Part shown: one piece after another, positions 41,807-51,174 of the stretch
Layout: each line of letters starts with the position of its first letter
Position numbering within the stretch: position 1 is the stretch's first letter
DNA from: Sedimentitalea sp041224545
Lineage (GTDB): Bacteria; Pseudomonadota; Alphaproteobacteria; Rhodobacterales; Rhodobacteraceae
Direction: 5' to 3'
DNA length: 64,000 nt
NCBI RefSeq assembly: GCF_041224545.1
Contig: NZ_JBGFGP010000104.1
Coordinates: forward strand, 40,668-104,667
Translations under genes and position numbers: made by a program
The notes under the pieces: model-generated
Databases searched by the model: none
The model's input: the letters and a program-made list of their open reading frames with translations, nothing else
What the model was told of the DNA's origin: nothing

Positions 41807-42693
41807 TGGGGGGAATGGACGAGGCGTTCAAGGCGCATATTGCGACCGGTTTGACGACGTTGTGCCGATGCTGGGCCATCACGCGCAAGGATGGAGAAAT
41901 ACTGGGATTTACGGATCATGACGTCGCGCTGGAGTTTGAAGGTGTCAGGTTCAAGGCCGACAGCGGATTGTCCGCACGCGCATTGCAGCAAAGCACCGGA
42001 CTGTCCGTTGACAATACCGAGGCCCTCGGCGCGTTGAGCGATGCGTCGGTGAGAGCCGAGGACATTGATGCGGGACGCTTTGATGGAGCCGAGGTGCGGG
42101 CCTGGCTGGTGAACTGGGCCGATGTCGATGTCCGTTGGTTGCAGTTTCGTGGTTCAATCGGAGAGTTGCGGCGGATTGGCGGCGCGTTTCACGCGGAATT
42201 GCGCGGCCTGACCGAGAATCTGAACAGATCCGTGGGGCGCATTTACCAGAAACCCTGCACCGCCGTCCTGGGGGATGGTTCCTGCCGTTTCACGCTTGAT
42301 ACACCCGGATATCGCGATGAGCGCGCGGTCGAGCAGGTTTCCGACGGTCTCAGCTTCACATGGGGCGAGATGCGTGAGTTTGAGCCCGGGTGGTTCCTTC
42401 GTGGTCGTCTTACCGTTCTGAGTGGTCCGGCGCAGGGCTTGTGGGGGATGATCCGACAGGACCGGTTTATCGGGGAAAAGCGCCAGATCGAGTTGTGGGA
42501 ACCGATCCGCGCCGCGATCGACCACGGAGACATGGTGCGTCTTGATGCAGGATGTGACAAGCGCATGGAAACATGCCGTTTGAAATTCAACAACCTTTTG
42601 AACTTCCAGGGTTTTCCTGATCTTCCCGGAGAGGACTGGGTGATGGCCGTACCCAAGCAGAGCCGTCGGAACACCGGCGGGAGCCGCAGATGA
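41806..42693 (+). CDS. GTA hub protein, gp13-like (DUF2163 plus BR0599 domains)
   Basis: A 295-residue hub. The N-terminal DUF2163 part runs to about residue 165, starting FKAHIATGLTTLCRCWAITR. The C-terminal phage BR0599-type part has cysteines in KPCTAVLGDGSC, GCDKRMETC and nearby, a set that fits the iron-sulfur cluster reported for the RcGTA hub. It is coupled to gp12 and gp14 by overlaps of 1 and 4 bases. Confidence 0.9.
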   Translation: MGGMDEAFKAHIATGLTTLCRCWAITRKDGEILGFTDHDVALEFEGVRFKADSGLSARALQQSTGLSVDNTEALGALSDASVRAEDIDAGRFDGAEVRAWLVNWADVDVRWLQFRGSIGELRRIGGAFHAELRGLTENLNRSVGRIYQKPCTAVLGDGSCRFTLDTPGYRDERAVEQVSDGLSFTWGEMREFEPGWFLRGRLTVLSGPAQGLWGMIRQDRFIGEKRQIELWEPIRAAIDHGDMVRLDAGCDKRMETCRLKFNNLLNFQGFPDLPGEDWVMAVPKQSRRNTGGSRR

Positions 42694-43133
42694 CTGAAAT
42701 TGTTGTAAAAGCTGCGCGCGGATGGCTCGGGACGCCGTATCGACATCAGGCTGCCTGTCGCGGGGCGGGCACCGACTGTCTCGGGCTGGTGCGTGGGGTG
42801 TGGCGTGAGATCATGGGAAGCGAACCCGAGGTGCCGCCGGCATATTCGATGGACTGGTCCGAGCCGCAGGGCCAGGAAAGGCTCTGGCAGGCGGCAACGC
42901 GGCATTTATGCGAGCAGCCGGGCAATGCCAGCGCCCCGGAAATCGGGGATGTCATCCTGTTCAGGATGCGCAGCGGGGCCGTTGCAAAACATCTGGGCAT
43001 CGTGTCGGCAGTCGGCGCGGCCCCGGCCTTCGTTCATGCCTATGAGCGTTATGGCGTGGTCGAGAGCCGGCTGAGCGATCCGTGGCGCCGGCGTATCGTC
43101 GCGCGTTTCAAATTTCCACTGGAGGCTAAGTGA
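42690..43133 (+). CDS. GTA cell-wall peptidase, gp14-like (NlpC/P60)
   Basis: A 147-residue papain-like peptidase. The catalytic cysteine is in GAGTDCLGLVRGVW at about residue 30 and the histidine is in VAKHLGIVSAV, as in phage NlpC/P60 proteins. It cuts peptide stems of the recipient's peptidoglycan so that DNA can pass. It overlaps gp13 by 4 bases; its stop TGA ends on the A of the gp15 ATG at 43133. Confidence 0.92.
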   Translation: MTEIVVKAARGWLGTPYRHQAACRGAGTDCLGLVRGVWREIMGSEPEVPPAYSMDWSEPQGQERLWQAATRHLCEQPGNASAPEIGDVILFRMRSGAVAKHLGIVSAVGAAPAFVHAYERYGVVESRLSDPWRRRIVARFKFPLEAK

Positions 43134-46100
43134 TGGCGACGATTCTTCTATCGGCCGTAGGTGCGGCTATTGGTGGCTCGATCGGTGGCACTGTTGCCGG
43201 GCTTTCATCGGCTGTGATCGGTCGGGCCGTTGGCGCCACGCTTGGTCAGGTCATCGACCAACGCCTGTTGGGGCAGGGATCAGAGGCGGTGGAAACCGGT
43301 CGTGTCGACCGGTTCCGGCTGACCCAGTCCGGCGACGGCAATCCGATCGCGCAGGTCTACGGACGGATGCGTGTCGGCGGACAGGTGATCTGGGCCTCGG
43401 ATTTTCTGGAACGACGCAGTACAACCGGTGGTGGCGGTGGTAAGGGGAGCCCGAGTTCGCCGGAAGTCACCAGCTTCAGCTATAGCGTTTCACTGGCGAT
43501 TGCCGTCTGCGAAGGTACAATCGCGGGCATCGGGCGGGTCTGGGCGGACGGTGAAGAGGTCGCCCAACGGGACTTGAACATGCGGGTCTATACCGGCACT
43601 GACGACCAGTTGCCGGATCCGCTGATCGAGGCAATCGAGGGCGAGGGGTTTGTTCCGGCTTATCGTGGAACGGCGTATGTGGTGCTGGAACGGGTGCCGC
43701 TGGGGCGGTTTGGCAACCGTATTCCACAATTCTCGTTCGAGGTTCTGCGGCCCGAGCAAGCGGATTCGCGCACCTATGAAAGCGACCTGGCGCAGTTGGT
43801 CAAAGGCGCCGCGCTGATCCCGGGAACGGGTGAATATGCGCTGGCGACATCGGCGGTTCACTACACCAAGGGGCCGGGGATCAACTGGGCGGCGAATTCC
43901 AACAGCCCCTCTGGAAAAACCGATTTCCTTACGTCGTTTGAGATGCTGAACACCGAGCTGCCCTCCTGCGGTTCGGTCTCGCTCGTTGCGTCGTGGTTCG
44001 GCAGCGATCTGCGCTGTGGGCAATGTGAGGTCAAGCCGAAGATCGAGAAGAGAGCCAACGAAGGTGGCAACATGCCGTGGCGTGTGGCGGGATTGGATCG
44101 GGCGGACGCCGACGAGATCGAACGGGAGGACAATCGACCGATCTATGGCGGGACGCCGACCGATCAGTCGGTGATCCAGGCCATTCGCCACGTGAATGCA
44201 AAGGGCGGACGGGTCATGTTCTATCCGTTCATTCTGATGGAGCAGACAGAAGGTAATGGGCTGGAGGATCCATGGACATCCGCCGACAACCAGCCAACCT
44301 TGCCCTGGCGGGGCCGGATAACGCTGTCGAAAGCGCCAGGACAGAGTGGATCGCCCGACGGAACGGTATTGGCTGATGAGGAAGTCGCCAGCTTTTTCGG
44401 GACCGCCCGGGCGTCTGATTTTTCTGTCGTGGGAAGGACTGTCGAGTATACCGGTCCGGATGAATGGGGGCTTCGCCGCTTTATCCTGCACTATGCGGCG
44501 CTGTGTGCGGCGGCGGGTGGCGTGCACGCGTTTTGCATCGGGTCGGAAATGCGGGCGTTGACCCAGATACGCGGGGCAGCGGGATTTCCGGCGGTCGAAG
44601 AGTTCCGTGCGCTTGCCGCCGAGGTGCGGGCATTGCTCGGACCGGATACACGTATCGGTTATGCGGCGGATTGGAGCGAGTATTTCGGCTATCAGCCGCA
44701 GGACGGCAGTGGGGATCGCTATTTCCACCTTGATCCGCTCTGGGCGGATGAGAATATCGACTTCATCGGGATCGACAATTACATGCCCCTGTCCGACTGG
44801 CGGGATGGCGATACACATGCGGATGCCGGGTGGGACAGCATTTACAACCTCGACTATCTCGCGGCGAATATCGAGGGCGGCGAAGGCTATGACTGGTACT
44901 ATCAGTCGTCAGAGGCAGAGGCCGCGCAGATCAGGACACCGATCGAGGATCAGGAGCATGATGAGCCGTGGGTCTGGCGCTACAAGGACATTCGGAACTG
45001 GTGGCAGAACCCGCATCACGAACGCATCGGCGGCGTCCGTCAGCAGGATCCGACGGACTGGGTGCCCGCGTCCAAGCCGATCTGGTTCACCGAACTGGGA
45101 TGCGCCGCGATAGACAAGGGCACCAACCAGCCGAACAAGTTTCTGGACCAGCGGTCATCGGAATCTTCGCTGCCGAAATATTCTGACGGGTCTCGGGATG
45201 ATCTGATCCAGCTGCAATACCTGCGGACGATGCTGACATATTGGGCTGACCCTGCCAACAATCCGGTGTCCGAGGTTTATGGTGATGCGATGATCGATAT
45301 GGATAACGCGTATGTCTGGGCCTGGGATACGCGGCCCTATCCGGCATTCCCGAACAATCTGACCCTGTGGAGCGATGGCGCGATTCAATCTCGTGGGCAC
45401 TGGCTGAACGGTCGGGCAGGTGCGCGAACCCTTGCATCCGTCGTTGAAGAGATTTGCCGTCGCTCCGGTGTCACCGAGGTCGATACGTCGAGATTGTTTG
45501 GTGTGGTGCGTGGATATGCGGTGGAAGAGGTCACCTCTGCACGGGCCGCGCTTCAACCACTGATGTTGCGATACGGGTTTGACGCGATCGAGCGTGATGG
45601 CGTTCTGAAGTTCGTGATGCGCGGGGCCGGGCGCCCGCATGTGCTGGATGCCGATGCGCTTGCCGTGTCCGGCGATCTGGACGGTACGGTTGAGTACAGC
45701 CGCGAGGCCGAAGCCGAGATGACCGGCCGGGTGCGCCTGCGTTTCGTGCAATCAGGTGCGGATCATGAGATTGTCGCCGAGGAAGCGGTTCTGGCGGACA
45801 CGTCGACACATTCGGTTACATCATCGGAGCTTCCGCTTGCGATGACGCGCTCGGAAGGCCGGCAGGTGGCCGAGCGATGGCTGGCGGAAGCGCGCGTTTC
45901 GCGCGAGGCGGCCCGGTTCGCATTGCCGCCATCGTTGATGCACCTGGGGGCCGGCGATGTTGTCCGTCTCGATACCGATCAGGAAGACGCGCACGCATTG
46001 TACCGGGTTGACCGGGTCGAACAATCCGAGTTGCAGCTGCTCGAGACCGTGCGGATCGAGCGTGACATTTACAAGACCACTGATCTGCAAGAGGAAATTC

Positions 46101-47083
46101 CCGGGGCAAAGCCTTTTGCGGCCCCGGTCCCGGTCTTGCCCTTGTTCATGGATTTGCCCCTGATGCGCGGCGACGAAATCGAACATGCGCCGCATCTGGC
46201 CGTGACTGCGACACCGTGGCCGGGATCGGTTGCGATATATGGGTCATCCTCGGATGACAGTTACGCGCTAAGCGAGATCATCGCCGCTCGATCCGTCGTG
46301 GGGCAGACGGAAAACACGCTCTTTCGCGCGCGTTCCGGGGTCTGGGACGGTGGAGAGGCTTTGCAGGTCCGGATGCTGAGCGGCGCACTGGAATCGCGCG
46401 AGAAATCCGCGATCCTTAATGGCGCCAATCTTGCGGCGATCGGGGATGGCACGAGCGGCAATTGGGAATTGTTTCAGTTCCGGAACGCCGAGTTGATTGC
46501 CGAAGATACCTATCTGCTGACGGATCGATTGCGGGGGCAGGGTGGCAGTGACGGGATCATGCCGGCGAGCTGGCCAGCCGGGTCATGGTTTGTCCTGATG
46601 GACGGAACGCCGGCTCAGATCGATCTCGCGAGCGCGCACAGGCGCGTTTCCCGCCACTATCGCATCGGATCGGCTGCGCGCGGGTATGATGACCCTTCGT
46701 ATACCCATGTCGTCGAGGCATTTGATGGCAACGGTTTGCGGCCCTATTCTCCGTGTCATCTTGGGGTGTGGTCCGGGCAAAACGGCGATCTGCATTTCGA
46801 CTGGGTTCGACGAACCCGTATCGACGGCGACAGCTGGGATTTGCCCGAGGTGCCATTGGGGGAAGAAAACGAGACCTATGTGGTGCGGATTTGGAATGGC
46901 TCAACCCCGGTGCGGGAGATCACCGTCGGCTCGACAAGCTGGGTCTATACCCGGGCGCTGCAAGATGCGGATGCCGCTCGTCTTCCGCTGCGCTTTGAAG
47001 TGGCACAAGTTTCGGTGCGCTACGGCTTTGGGCCATTTGCGTCGCTTGACGTGGGCGATCGGGATGTCTCGGGTTTGGCATGA
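43133..47083 (+). CDS. GTA tip/megatron protein, gp15-like (GTA TIM-barrel)
   Basis: Largest protein in the cluster, 1316 residues. The N-terminal region is Gly-rich and hydrophobic (about 1-35), followed by hub-like domains to about 400. The GTA TIM-barrel-like domain covers about 425-735, with CIGSEMRALTQIRG, RIGYAADWSEYFGYQ and FIGIDNYMPLSDW. A phage tail (J-type) domain lies at about 755-925 and a C-terminal Rcc01698-like region follows. I chose the ATG at 43133 (GGAGG, 7 bases upstream) over a GTG at 43130. It probably recognises and digests a surface glycan on the recipient. Confidence 0.93.
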   Translation: MATILLSAVGAAIGGSIGGTVAGLSSAVIGRAVGATLGQVIDQRLLGQGSEAVETGRVDRFRLTQSGDGNPIAQVYGRMRVGGQVIWASDFLERRSTTGGGGGKGSPSSPEVTSFSYSVSLAIAVCEGTIAGIGRVWADGEEVAQRDLNMRVYTGTDDQLPDPLIEAIEGEGFVPAYRGTAYVVLERVPLGRFGNRIPQFSFEVLRPEQADSRTYESDLAQLVKGAALIPGTGEYALATSAVHYTKGPGINWAANSNSPSGKTDFLTSFEMLNTELPSCGSVSLVASWFGSDLRCGQCEVKPKIEKRANEGGNMPWRVAGLDRADADEIEREDNRPIYGGTPTDQSVIQAIRHVNAKGGRVMFYPFILMEQTEGNGLEDPWTSADNQPTLPWRGRITLSKAPGQSGSPDGTVLADEEVASFFGTARASDFSVVGRTVEYTGPDEWGLRRFILHYAALCAAAGGVHAFCIGSEMRALTQIRGAAGFPAVEEFRALAAEVRALLGPDTRIGYAADWSEYFGYQPQDGSGDRYFHLDPLWADENIDFIGIDNYMPLSDWRDGDTHADAGWDSIYNLDYLAANIEGGEGYDWYYQSSEAEAAQIRTPIEDQEHDEPWVWRYKDIRNWWQNPHHERIGGVRQQDPTDWVPASKPIWFTELGCAAIDKGTNQPNKFLDQRSSESSLPKYSDGSRDDLIQLQYLRTMLTYWADPANNPVSEVYGDAMIDMDNAYVWAWDTRPYPAFPNNLTLWSDGAIQSRGHWLNGRAGARTLASVVEEICRRSGVTEVDTSRLFGVVRGYAVEEVTSARAALQPLMLRYGFDAIERDGVLKFVMRGAGRPHVLDADALAVSGDLDGTVEYSREAEAEMTGRVRLRFVQSGADHEIVAEEAVLADTSTHSVTSSELPLAMTRSEGRQVAERWLAEARVSREAARFALPPSLMHLGAGDVVRLDTDQEDAHALYRVDRVEQSELQLLETVRIERDIYKTTDLQEEIPGAKPFAAPVPVLPLFMDLPLMRGDEIEHAPHLAVTATPWPGSVAIYGSSSDDSYALSEIIAARSVVGQTENTLFRARSGVWDGGEALQVRMLSGALESREKSAILNGANLAAIGDGTSGNWELFQFRNAELIAEDTYLLTDRLRGQGGSDGIMPASWPAGSWFVLMDGTPAQIDLASAHRRVSRHYRIGSAARGYDDPSYTHVVEAFDGNGLRPYSPCHLGVWSGQNGDLHFDWVRRTRIDGDSWDLPEVPLGEENETYVVRIWNGSTPVREITVGSTSWVYTRALQDADAARLPLRFEVAQVSVRYGFGPFASLDVGDRDVSGLA

Positions 47084-47143
47084 GGCGTTTTGCCCCGACA
47101 TGCGCGCATTGGCCCGCACGCGAAACCAACCGGGGCAGCGGCA

Positions 47144-47482
47144 TCATCCATTGGCGCATTCGATGCACCTGAGTGTCGCCGGATCGAGTTCAAGCCGCTT
47201 TGAAGAGATTTCGGAACCGCAATCGACGCAATAACCGAATTCACCTTCCTGTATCCGCGTTATCGCGGCCAGCAGACGTTGCTTCTGCTGGTCGCGTCTT
47301 TGCTGTTGCGCCTTGGCCATCGCCTGGCTCTGCAGCGCGTCCATACGGCTCAGACGCCCGACGGATTGTTGGTCAAGCATGACGATATGCTGACCCGCGC
47401 GCCCGCGCTCGTTGGTGTCGGACAGTTCCTTGAGCATCTGCTCGATCATGGCGGTGAAGCGATTCAGTTCTGATACATTCAT
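47144..47482 (-). CDS. DksA/TraR-family zinc-finger protein
   Basis: A 112-residue protein. A helical N-terminal half (SELNRFTAMIEQMLKEL and a Gln/Arg-rich segment) is followed by the C4 zinc finger YCVDCGSEISSKRLELDP with a second CIEC pair. The family binds the RNA polymerase secondary channel or acts as a small regulator. The start at 47482 is one of several in-frame Met codons (47500 and 47530 regions), so it is uncertain. It is convergent with gp15 and divergent from cysE. Confidence 0.75.
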   Translation of the reverse strand: MNVSELNRFTAMIEQMLKELSDTNERGRAGQHIVMLDQQSVGRLSRMDALQSQAMAKAQQQRRDQQKQRLLAAITRIQEGEFGYCVDCGSEISSKRLELDPATLRCIECANG

Positions 47483-47566
47483 GTCATGAATATGCCACAT
47501 CATTGCTTTGCGTTTTGCTTTTGCATGGTGCATGCCTATTCTAGACGTGAAAAAGGAAGCGGTGCC

Positions 47567-48370
47567 ATGGCCGAAACACGCAGAAAACTGTCACCTGTCG
47601 ATCCGGTCTGGGACCGTATCAATCGCGAGGCAAGACAAGCGGTTCAGGACGAGCCGCTCATGGGCGGGTTGATTCACGCCTGCATCCTGCACCACAAAAC
47701 GCTTGAAAAGGCGCTGTCTTACCGGATTTCGGCCAAGCTTTCTTCGAATGAGATGTCGATGGCGATTCTGCGCGAAATTGCCGATCAGGCCTATGAGGAA
47801 TCGCCGGGGCTGATTGATGCCGCGCGCGCCGATCTGGTTGCGGTGTTCGAGCGTGACCCGGCCTGCCATCGCCTTTTGCAACCGATCCTGTATTTCAAGG
47901 GCTATCAGGCCATGCAGGCCTATCGTGTCGGGCATTGGCTGTGGGACAACGGACAGCATGATCTGGCCTATTTCTTCCAGATGCGGGTGTCGGAGATTTT
48001 CGGGATCGACATCCATCCCGCGGCGCGGATCGGCAAGGGGATCATGATCGACCATGCCCATTCGATTGTCATTGGTGAAACAGCCGTCGTTGGCGACAAC
48101 GTGTCCATGTTGCATTCCGTAACTTTGGGAGGCACGGGCAAGGAAGAAGAAGACCGTCACCCGAAGATCGAAGACGGTGTGCTGATCGGGGCCGGTGCCA
48201 AGGTGCTCGGCAATATTCGCGTTGGTCATTGCAGCCGGATCGCAGCAGGGTCGGTCGTGCTGGCGGATGTACCGCCATGCAAGACGGTTGCCGGGATTCC
48301 TGCCAAGATCGTGGGCGAGGCCGGGTGTGATCAGCCTTCGATCTCGATGGATCAGATGTTTCCGGAGTAG
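47567..48370 (+). CDS. cysE: Serine O-acetyltransferase
   Basis: Makes O-acetylserine for cysteine synthesis. It has 267 residues: a helical N-terminal domain (PLMGGLIHACILHHKTLEKALSY), then the left-handed beta-helix with DIHPAARIGKGIMIDHAHSIVIGETAVVGDN, the catalytic His and Asp region, and the flexible C-terminal tail ending MDQMFPE. AAAGGAAG precedes the ATG at 47567. cysE is a recurrent neighbour of the GTA cluster in Rhodobacterales, so this is probably the ancestral location. Confidence 0.94.
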   Translation: MAETRRKLSPVDPVWDRINREARQAVQDEPLMGGLIHACILHHKTLEKALSYRISAKLSSNEMSMAILREIADQAYEESPGLIDAARADLVAVFERDPACHRLLQPILYFKGYQAMQAYRVGHWLWDNGQHDLAYFFQMRVSEIFGIDIHPAARIGKGIMIDHAHSIVIGETAVVGDNVSMLHSVTLGGTGKEEEDRHPKIEDGVLIGAGAKVLGNIRVGHCSRIAAGSVVLADVPPCKTVAGIPAKIVGEAGCDQPSISMDQMFPE

Positions 48371-48400
48371 CGCCGTCGCAATTCAACGCAGTCGCAAGGG

Positions 48401-48427
48401 CAGGCGCGATTGACCGGCGCGCGCCTG
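48401..48427. terminator. Possible bidirectional terminator between cysE and pdhC
   Basis: An 8-pair inverted repeat, CAGGCGCG/CGCGCCTG with an 11-base spacer, between two convergent genes, followed by TTTGCGTTTC on the plus strand. There is no clean T-run, so confidence is low. Confidence 0.4.
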
Positions 48428-48435
48428 TTTGCGTT

Positions 48436-49761
48436 TCAAGCCAGCATGAGCATCGGATTTTCAAGGTTGTCCACGATCTGCTGCAGTAGTTGTGCCCCCA
48501 AAGCACCGTCGATCACGCGGTGATCGACGGAGAGGGTGACGGACATCACCGTTGCCACGGACAGTTCTCCATCCTCGCCGACCACCGGCTTCTTGACACC
48601 GGCACCGACTGCGAGAATCGCGCCGTGAGGCGGGTTGATCACCGCGTCGAAATTGTCGATGCCGAACATCCCCAGGTTCGAGATCGCAAAGCTGCCGCCC
48701 TGATATTCTTGCGGCGCCAGCTTGCGGTCGCGGGCGCGGTTCGCCAGATCCTTCATCTCGGCAGAGAGCGCAGAGAGCGATTTCATCTCCGCGTCTTTCA
48801 GCACCGGGGTAAAGAGACCGCCATCGATCGCGACCGCGACGGCGACATCCGAGGGGTCGAGCCGCAGGATCCGGTCACCCGCCCAGACCGCGTTGGCATC
48901 GGGGACCGCCTGCAGCGCCAGGGCGCAGGCCTTGATGATGAAATCATTGACCGACAGCTTGATGCCACGGCTTGCCAGTTGGTCATTCAGTTGCGCCCGG
49001 AACGCGAGCAGCGCGTCGAGGCGGATATCGCGACGCAGGTAGAAATGGGGGATCGACTGCTTCGCTTCGGTCAGCCGCGCCGCGATGGTCTTGCGCATGC
49101 CATCGAGTTCGACTTCGTTATAGGCGCGCCCTTCGTAGATCCGGGTCACCGCGTCCGCCGAGGGGCCGGCGGCCATCGGCGCAGGGGAGGGCGCGGAAGG
49201 CTTTGAGGACTCTGTTGCGTCTGTTGAGGTCGCGGCAGCGGGGTCGGTCGCCGTCGCTCGCGACCCCATCACATCCGCCTTGACGATACGCCCGCGTGGT
49301 CCGGAACCGGTGATCGAGCGCAGGTCGATTCCCTTTTCCGCCGCGATCCGCCGCGCGAGAGGGGATGCGAAGATGCGCTCGCCATCCTGTACCGGGGCGG
49401 CGGGGGTCTTGCTTGCGTTCGGGGGTTCCGCCGCCTGTTCCGTCGTCGGCTCCGAACTGTCCTCGTCGCTGTCACCGGCGGGGGCCGACGCGGGGGTGGC
49501 GATGTCATCCGCATTTTCACCGTCTTCGAGCAGCACGGCGATCGGCGTGTTGACCTTGACCCCCTGCGTGCCCTCGGCGACCAGAAGCTTGCCCACCGTG
49601 CCTTCGTCGACCGCTTCGAACTCCATCGTTGCCTTGTCGGTTTCGATCTCGGCCAGAAGGTCGCCCGAGGCGACGGTATCGCCCTCCTTGACGAGCCACT
49701 TTGCGAGCGTGCCTTCCTCCATCGTCGGAGACAGGGCGGGCATCAGGATTTCCGTCGTCAT
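48436..49761 (-). CDS. pdhC: Dihydrolipoamide acetyltransferase, E2 of pyruvate dehydrogenase
   Basis: Core enzyme of the PDH complex, 441 residues. One N-terminal lipoyl domain carries the lipoyl lysine in ETDKATMEFEAVDEG (about residue 43). A Pro/Ala/Glu-rich linker follows, then the E1/E3-binding domain (SPLARRIAAEKGIDLRSITG) at about 135-170. The catalytic domain ends with the active-site motif DHRVIDG near residue 415. It is the last gene of pdhA-VOC-pdhB-pdhC, 10 bases after pdhB. Confidence 0.94.
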   Translation of the reverse strand: MTTEILMPALSPTMEEGTLAKWLVKEGDTVASGDLLAEIETDKATMEFEAVDEGTVGKLLVAEGTQGVKVNTPIAVLLEDGENADDIATPASAPAGDSDEDSSEPTTEQAAEPPNASKTPAAPVQDGERIFASPLARRIAAEKGIDLRSITGSGPRGRIVKADVMGSRATATDPAAATSTDATESSKPSAPSPAPMAAGPSADAVTRIYEGRAYNEVELDGMRKTIAARLTEAKQSIPHFYLRRDIRLDALLAFRAQLNDQLASRGIKLSVNDFIIKACALALQAVPDANAVWAGDRILRLDPSDVAVAVAIDGGLFTPVLKDAEMKSLSALSAEMKDLANRARDRKLAPQEYQGGSFAISNLGMFGIDNFDAVINPPHGAILAVGAGVKKPVVGEDGELSVATVMSVTLSVDHRVIDGALGAQLLQQIVDNLENPMLMLA

Positions 49762-49771
49762 CGTGGCCTCC

Positions 49772-51172
49772 TTACCTGTAGGTCACTTGTTTCACGGCGG
49801 CGATCACCTCGTCGGTGGTGACCAGCGCATGTTTCTCAAGATTGGCGGCATAGGGCATCGGGACATCCTTGCCGGCGCAGTTGATGACCGGCGCGTCGAG
49901 ATAATCAAACGCCTCCTGCATCAGGACAGAACTGATGTAATTGCCGACCGAGCCCTGCGGCCAGCCCTCTTCGACGGTGACGCAGCGATTGGTCTTCATC
50001 ACCGAGTCGATGATCGTCGCAGTGTCCATAGGACGCAGGGTGCGCAGGTCGATGACTTCGGCACTGATCCCGTCCCCGGCCAGTTTCTCGGCGGCTTCGA
50101 GCGCGTATTTCATGCCGATGCCGAAGCTGACGATGGTGACGTCGTCGCCCTGCTGCCAGATGCGGGCCTTGCCGAAGGGAACGGTGAAGTCGTCCAGCTC
50201 CGGAACGTCAAAGCTGCGCCCGTATAGGATTTCGTTCTCGAGGAAGATCACCGGGTTGGGATCGCGGATCGCGGATTTGAGCAGGCCCTTGGCGTCAGAT
50301 GCTGAATAGGGCATCGCCACCTTGAGCCCGGGGATCTGCATGTACCAGGCGGCATAATCCTGGCTGTGTTGCGCGGCGACGCGCGCCGCGGCGCCATTGG
50401 GACCGCGGAACACCATGGGCGCGCCCATCTGGCCGCCGGACATGTAAAGCGTCTTGGCCGCGGAATTGATGATCTGGTCGATGGCCTGCATCGCGAAGTT
50501 GAAGGTCATGAATTCGACAATCGGGCGCAACCCGCCGAAGGCCGCACCAACGGCAACGCCGGCGAAGCCATGTTCCGTGATCGGGGTATCTATGACCCGC
50601 TTGCTGCCGAATTCGTCGAGCAGGCCCTGGCTGATCTTGTAGGCGCCCTGGTATTCGGCAACCTCTTCGCCCATCAGGAACACGCTGTCATCCGCCCGCA
50701 TTTCCTCGGCCATGGCGTCGCGCAGCGCCTCGCGGACGGTTTGCTGCTTGAGCGCGGTGCCCTCGGGCCAGTCCGGGCTGGGCGGGACCGGGGCGGATTT
50801 GGGGGACGGGGGGGCGGATTTCGGGGATCTAGGGGCGGATTTCGCGGGGTCCCCTGCGGGGACCGCCTTGGCATCCGCGTCACCCGCCTGCGCGGGTTCC
50901 GGCGCCTGCGGAGGCGTTTCGGCGTTTTCTCCATCGGCGAGCAGCAGGGCGATCGGGGTGTTCACCTTGACGTTTTCCGTACCCGCATCGACCAGCAGCT
51001 TGCCGATCGTGCCGTCGTCGACCGCCTCGAACTCCATCGTCGCCTTGTCGGTTTCGATCTCGGCCAGAAGATCGCCCGAGGACACGGTGTCGCCCTCCTT
51101 GACGAGCCATTTCGACAGCGTGCCCTCTTCCATCGTCGGCGACAGCGCGGGCATCAGGATTTCGGTTGCCAT
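49772..51172 (-). CDS. pdhB: Pyruvate dehydrogenase E1 beta with lipoyl domain
   Basis: E1-beta of 466 residues. The first 80 residues are a lipoyl domain with ETDKATMEFEAVDDG, nearly identical in sequence to that of E2. A Pro/Ala/Ser-rich linker (about 85-135) is followed by the transketolase-like pyrimidine and C-terminal domains with VFLMGEEVAEYQGAYK and a late VITHxxGxP-like active-site region. A lipoyl-fused E1-beta is typical of Alphaproteobacteria. It starts 2 bases after the VOC gene stop. Confidence 0.93.
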   Translation of the reverse strand: MATEILMPALSPTMEEGTLSKWLVKEGDTVSSGDLLAEIETDKATMEFEAVDDGTIGKLLVDAGTENVKVNTPIALLLADGENAETPPQAPEPAQAGDADAKAVPAGDPAKSAPRSPKSAPPSPKSAPVPPSPDWPEGTALKQQTVREALRDAMAEEMRADDSVFLMGEEVAEYQGAYKISQGLLDEFGSKRVIDTPITEHGFAGVAVGAAFGGLRPIVEFMTFNFAMQAIDQIINSAAKTLYMSGGQMGAPMVFRGPNGAAARVAAQHSQDYAAWYMQIPGLKVAMPYSASDAKGLLKSAIRDPNPVIFLENEILYGRSFDVPELDDFTVPFGKARIWQQGDDVTIVSFGIGMKYALEAAEKLAGDGISAEVIDLRTLRPMDTATIIDSVMKTNRCVTVEEGWPQGSVGNYISSVLMQEAFDYLDAPVINCAGKDVPMPYAANLEKHALVTTDEVIAAVKQVTYR

Positions 51173-51174
51173 CT

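Noticed and set aside
32851..47083. Ordinary prophage instead of a GTA
   Set aside because: There are no integrase, repressor, replication, lysis or attachment-site features, and the gene order, including the GTA TIM-barrel tip protein, matches RcGTA next to cysE.
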